From the NCBI RefSeq assembly GCF_035666175.1, contig NZ_CP142016.1:2480001-2544000 (forward strand): 64,000 nucleotides of DNA. The letters run 5' to 3'. The notes under the pieces were generated by a model. That model searched no databases and was not told where the DNA came from. It saw only the letters and a program-made list of their open reading frames with translations. The translations under genes and the position numbers were made by a program. This DNA is from Riemerella anatipestifer. GTDB lineage: Bacteria; Bacteroidota; Bacteroidia; Flavobacteriales; Weeksellaceae. Positions 61,201-64,000 of this stretch are shown piece after piece (position 1 is the first letter of the stretch; every line of letters starts with the position of its first letter).

Positions 61201-61958
61201 TACCTCACAAATACCAGTTGATTGTCTTTGGAGCGTTCTTCGTCTATAAGATAACCTTCATAATTAAAGGCTTTAATATCATCTAAAGTTTTGGCATTGG
61301 TTTCGGCACAAAAACGAATGAGAAGCCCTCTGGCGTGTTTGGTATAAACCACGATGGTTTTTAGTTTACCGTCCTTGTATTCGTAGAATTTAACATCTAT
61401 AGCCTTCGCTTTTAGTTTTTTGGTATCTACTGATTTAAAGTATTCTGTACTGGCAAGATTTAGGAGAATATCGTTTTCCTTTAATTCTTCGTTAAGAACC
61501 GTTGTAATTTTGGACTTCCAAAAAGAATATAAATTTTTATACTTATCAAACTGGAACGGACGCCCCATTTCTAAACGATACAGCATAATCCTATCCGAAG
61601 GTTTTAATAAACCATACAATCCTGAGAGTATTCTATAATGTTTTTGGAGATAATCTACGGCTTTTTTATCTAGAGTAGGAGCGTCTAACCCACGATAAAC
61701 CTCACCTGTAAAAGTATAGAGGGCGGCATTAGACTCCTCTTCCGAAGGCGAGGCACTCCAATTTTGGTTTCTTTCCCAGTTTTCATCTGCCAATTTGGAA
61801 GAAATTTCCATTAAATCAGAAAGGTATTGTGGCGTTTTTTCTTTCAAAAATGACTGTATAAACGCCGAATCTTCTATGAACTGAGGTTCGGTAGGTTTTA
61901 GCATATCTGATTTTAATGAGACATTCATTAACTTAGCTGGAGATGAAAGTATGAGCAT
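61200..61958 (-). CDS. yaaA: Peroxide stress protein YaaA
   Basis: YaaA lowers free iron and limits oxidative damage during H2O2 stress; it also has a DNA-binding fold. The 252-residue protein starts MLILSSPAKLMNVS, the family N-terminus, and shows YTFTGEVYRGLDA and the conserved YGLLKPSDRIMLYRLEMG (about 115-132). I prefer ATG 61958 because the alternative at 61976 falls within the -7 promoter element (61974-61981). The gene is coupled to prmC downstream. Confidence 0.94.
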   Translation of the reverse strand: MLILSSPAKLMNVSLKSDMLKPTEPQFIEDSAFIQSFLKEKTPQYLSDLMEISSKLADENWERNQNWSASPSEEESNAALYTFTGEVYRGLDAPTLDKKAVDYLQKHYRILSGLYGLLKPSDRIMLYRLEMGRPFQFDKYKNLYSFWKSKITTVLNEELKENDILLNLASTEYFKSVDTKKLKAKAIDVKFYEYKDGKLKTIVVYTKHARGLLIRFCAETNAKTLDDIKAFNYEGYLIDEERSKDNQLVFVR

Positions 61959-61973
61959 AAATCTATTTTTTTG

Positions 61974-61981
61974 CAAAGTTA
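61974..61981 (-). promoter_or_regulatory. -7 element (TAACTTTG) of yaaA-prmC-trmH
   Basis: On the minus strand TAACTTTG lies 15 nt before ATG 61958 and overlaps the upstream ATG at 61976, which helps decide the yaaA start. Confidence 0.55.
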
Positions 61982-62062
61982 AAAAATACTAAAGAGAAAA
62001 AGGAATCTCTTTTCTAACATACAGCGATATATAAAATCAATTGGTTTGGTTATTTATCATAA

Positions 62063-62096
62063 TTGAGTTAGGCATAATAGATTTTGGTTATATTTG
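62063..62096 (+). promoter_or_regulatory. Promoter of the lipoprotein gene pair
   Basis: TTG (62063-62065) and TATATTTG (62089-62096) are 23 nt apart, and ATG 62103 follows only 6 nt later, so the transcript would have a very short leader. Confidence 0.5.
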
Positions 62097-62102
62097 TACT
62101 TT

Positions 62103-63086
62103 ATGAAAGTGAAGATTATTTTCCTATTGTTATTCGCTTTGCTTGTATCTTGCCAAAAGAGCACAGAGCATAAATATTCTTTTTATTATTGGAAATCCCA
62201 TTTTAAGTTAGACGAAAAAGAAAAAGAAGCATTGCAAAAGGCTTCATTAGATACACTTTACATTCGTTTTTTTGATATAGACAAAGAGGAGCAAAAAGTG
62301 GAAATTCTAGCTCCTATTAGTGGTAATGCTCATCTACTAGATGCAGAAAAACAATTTGTACCTACAGTATTTATTACCAACAGAGCTTTTTTCAATATAT
62401 CCAAAGAAGAGATTGCTCAAATGGCACAAGTTACTTTTGATAATATTTTAAGGATACAAAAGAGTCTAGGCTTGAAGGAAAGGGCATTTGCGGAAATACA
62501 AATAGACTGTGATTGGATAGAAACCACTCGTGAAGATTTTTTCCTCTTTTTAAAGGAGCTGAAAAAGGTCTCTTCAAAAAAAGTATCATCTACGCTTCGT
62601 TTGAATCAAGTTAAATATAAGAAGAAAATGGGCATTCCGCCTGTAGATAAAGTTTATTTGATGTGTTATTCTACCTCATCACCTTTAGATAACGATGGTA
62701 AAAACTCTATCTTAGAGGTAGATTTACTTAAAAATTATCTTGCTTCCTTAGACCAATATCCCATCAAAAATATAGATGTAGCCTTACCAATTTATTCTTG
62801 GGGCATAGTTACCAATCATGTGGGTAAGCATAAGCTAATCAATGCTTTAAATATTAGCGATTTAAGCAATGATAAATTTAAGAAAATATCAGACACCGAA
62901 GCAGTGATATTAGAAGATGGTTTCTACTTCGGATATTTTTTAAATAAAGGTTTTATCGTTAGAGTAGAGGAAATCTCAGAGGAACAACTGACTGAAGTTA
63001 AAACATTTTTAGACCAAAAATTAAAACATTATCATATTATCTACTATCATTTGGATAGTCAATTTATTAAAAACAGAAAACTTTAA
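62103..63086 (+). CDS. Lipoprotein with TIM-barrel-like (DUF3142-like) domain, unknown
   Basis: The 327-residue protein begins with a lipoprotein signal (FLLLFALLVSCQ, lipobox Cys about 18). The rest shows the alternating strand pattern of a TIM barrel: LDTLYIRFFDID, PTVFITNRAF, AEIQIDCDWIETTREDF, VSSTLRLNQVKY, KVYLMCYSTSS and NIDVALPIYSWGIV. The IQIDxD segment followed by an R/E-rich helix recalls DUF3142, a glycosidase-like family, but this is only pattern resemblance. The start is ATG 62103; TTG 62094 lies in the promoter element. The next gene follows after 4 nt and is probably functionally linked. Confidence 0.75.
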   Translation: MKVKIIFLLLFALLVSCQKSTEHKYSFYYWKSHFKLDEKEKEALQKASLDTLYIRFFDIDKEEQKVEILAPISGNAHLLDAEKQFVPTVFITNRAFFNISKEEIAQMAQVTFDNILRIQKSLGLKERAFAEIQIDCDWIETTREDFFLFLKELKKVSSKKVSSTLRLNQVKYKKKMGIPPVDKVYLMCYSTSSPLDNDGKNSILEVDLLKNYLASLDQYPIKNIDVALPIYSWGIVTNHVGKHKLINALNISDLSNDKFKKISDTEAVILEDGFYFGYFLNKGFIVRVEEISEEQLTEVKTFLDQKLKHYHIIYYHLDSQFIKNRKL

Positions 63087-63090
63087 AACA

Positions 63091-64000
63091 ATGAAAAAAG
63101 CAGTTATTTCATTAGGCGTTATATTATTACTTCACCAAAATTCTAAAGCCTGTGCTTGGGAAGACCCAGACGGTGATTACTTTAATCTCTTTACGCAAAC
63201 TATCATCAGAGATAAGTCTTATACGCCGTTTCTTTTATCTTCATCTCCTTTTTATGAAGCAGATAATATAACTATCATTGATGATAATCTACAACTTTGG
63301 AAAAGTTTTTTCAACAATAAACTTTCTTACGATGAGGTAAAAACATTGGTTTATAAGCTCCCCTTACAAGATATTATTTCGTTTAAAGATGGGTGTCAGA
63401 ATCAGGCTATTTTTCAGAAATTAGTTGCTTATCAGAATTATAGAGAAGGTTTGGATTATCTCATTGAGGCTAAAAAACTGAATAACCTTAGAATTAACCG
63501 AGTTGCCAATGATGATGACAATACCTATAGTTTCTATTATGACGACGAAATCTATAATCTCGCGTCCACTTTAGATTATGAAAATACACTTACTACCCTT
63601 ATAAATTTTTATAAAAATACCTCAAATAAAGAGATAAAACTAAGGTATGCCTATCAAATTGTTCGTTTTGAACATTATAATAGAAATTATGATAAAGCCG
63701 TAAAAGCCTTTTCTACCTATGTAGAGCCATTAGGTCTAAAAAACGCCATCTATTATATGGCTTTAGAACAAATGGCGGGAGCACAAAGTGGGCTAGGACA
63801 GAAAGAAGAAGCCAACTGGAACTTCTTCCAAGTATTTATAAATTCAAACTCTAGAAAACAAACGGCTTATACTTCTATTAAACTATCCAGCGAAAAGGCA
63901 TTTGAAGACCTGCTTTCCAGAGCTAAAAATGATAAAGAGAAGATCATGGCGTATTTTCTTCTCGGCTATCAAGGGTTTAATAATCCGCTCCCAATGATGG
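63091..64000 (+). CDS. Secreted hypothetical protein with helical repeats (3' end beyond window)
   Basis: The first 303 residues are visible. A signal peptide (MKKAVISLGVILLLHQNSKACA) is followed by an acidic region (WEDPDGDYFNLF) and then by helical segments with the spacing of tetratricopeptide-like repeats (YAYQIVRFEHYNRNYDKAVKAF, LEQMAGAQSGLGQKEEANWNFF, DKEKIMAYFLLGYQ). I do not recognise the family. It lies 4 nt behind the TIM-barrel lipoprotein gene, so the pair form one operon, probably acting at the cell envelope. Confidence 0.8.
   Translation, partial: MKKAVISLGVILLLHQNSKACAWEDPDGDYFNLFTQTIIRDKSYTPFLLSSSPFYEADNITIIDDNLQLWKSFFNNKLSYDEVKTLVYKLPLQDIISFKDGCQNQAIFQKLVAYQNYREGLDYLIEAKKLNNLRINRVANDDDNTYSFYYDDEIYNLASTLDYENTLTTLINFYKNTSNKEIKLRYAYQIVRFEHYNRNYDKAVKAFSTYVEPLGLKNAIYYMALEQMAGAQSGLGQKEEANWNFFQVFINSNSRKQTAYTSIKLSSEKAFEDLLSRAKNDKEKIMAYFLLGYQGFNNPLPMM

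Noticed and set aside
1..64000. CRISPR array
   Set aside because: Apart from the four dispersed IS copies, I saw no series of short regularly spaced direct repeats and no cas genes.

Overview
The window is a low-GC, Gram-negative Bacteroidetes chromosome, most likely Riemerella anatipestifer or a close Weeksellaceae/Chryseobacterium relative. Four lines of evidence support this: a SusC-type TonB receptor, a PorZ type IX secretion protein, promoters of the flavobacterial TTTG-N19-23-TAnnTTTG type, and four copies of an IS982-family element resembling ISRa1 of R. anatipestifer. Species identity is inferred, not proven. Most of the window is core housekeeping DNA; the unusual features come from the insertion sequences, several broken genes and one solitary SIR2-like gene.

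Layout. 1-2506: 5' part of a SusC-like receptor gene, with IS copy 1 directly upstream. 3.7-11 kb: dapA, corA, a DtxR-type regulator, a sirtuin, an isochorismatase-like hydrolase, two frameshifted accessory genes, mgtE and rsmA. 11-15 kb: ftsX, a DUF3098 gene, uppP, a small zinc-finger protein, a tyrosine recombinase and a DUF2007 gene. 15-20.3 kb: IS copy 2, a glutaryl-CoA-dehydrogenase-like gene, the scoAB CoA transferase, and the 5' half of ppc, cut by IS copy 3. 21-28 kb: a metallophosphatase, porZ, recO, initiator tRNA, a PAP2 phosphatase, tatA, and an MFS exporter with an in-frame stop, followed by IS copy 4 in inverted orientation. 28.7-34.2 kb: ATP synthase atpBEFHAG with two hairpins inside the operon. 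34-41 kb: a CorC-like protein, clpS, an SRPBCC-GyrI protein and sucAB. 41-48 kb: NDH-2, trmD, the CcsBA cytochrome c assembly fusion, a UbiA-like membrane protein and recF. 48.6-50 kb: a solitary SIR2-like (DUF4917-type) gene followed by a nested inverted repeat of about 167 nt. 50-64 kb: an S9 peptidase, a coiled-coil protein, a Nif3-like protein, a K+ channel, prfC, a damaged arsR-DUF6428-arsC cluster, ffh, an SPOUT methyltransferase, prmC, yaaA and a lipoprotein pair running off the end.

How the genes work together. The central-metabolism genes form an aerobic respiratory set: sucAB (TCA cycle), acyl-CoA dehydrogenase and scoAB (acyl-CoA and ketoacid use), NDH-2 (NADH oxidation), CcsBA (cytochrome c maturation) and F1Fo ATP synthase. 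Mg2+/divalent metal handling is well represented (CorA, MgtE, a CorC-like protein and a DtxR-type regulator). Several genes look recently inactivated: ppc (IS), the MFS exporter (nonsense), the DUF6428 gene (frameshift), a membrane gene (A8-tract frameshift) and a MORN lipoprotein (frameshift between signal peptide and repeats). IS copies 1 and 2 have clear 8-9 bp target duplications. Copies 3 and 4 do not, and copy 3 has no second half of ppc beyond it, which points to IS-mediated rearrangement. The best candidate for something undescribed is the SIR2-like gene together with its downstream inverted repeat, which sit between recF and the S9 peptidase gene like an inserted cassette; this remains a hypothesis.
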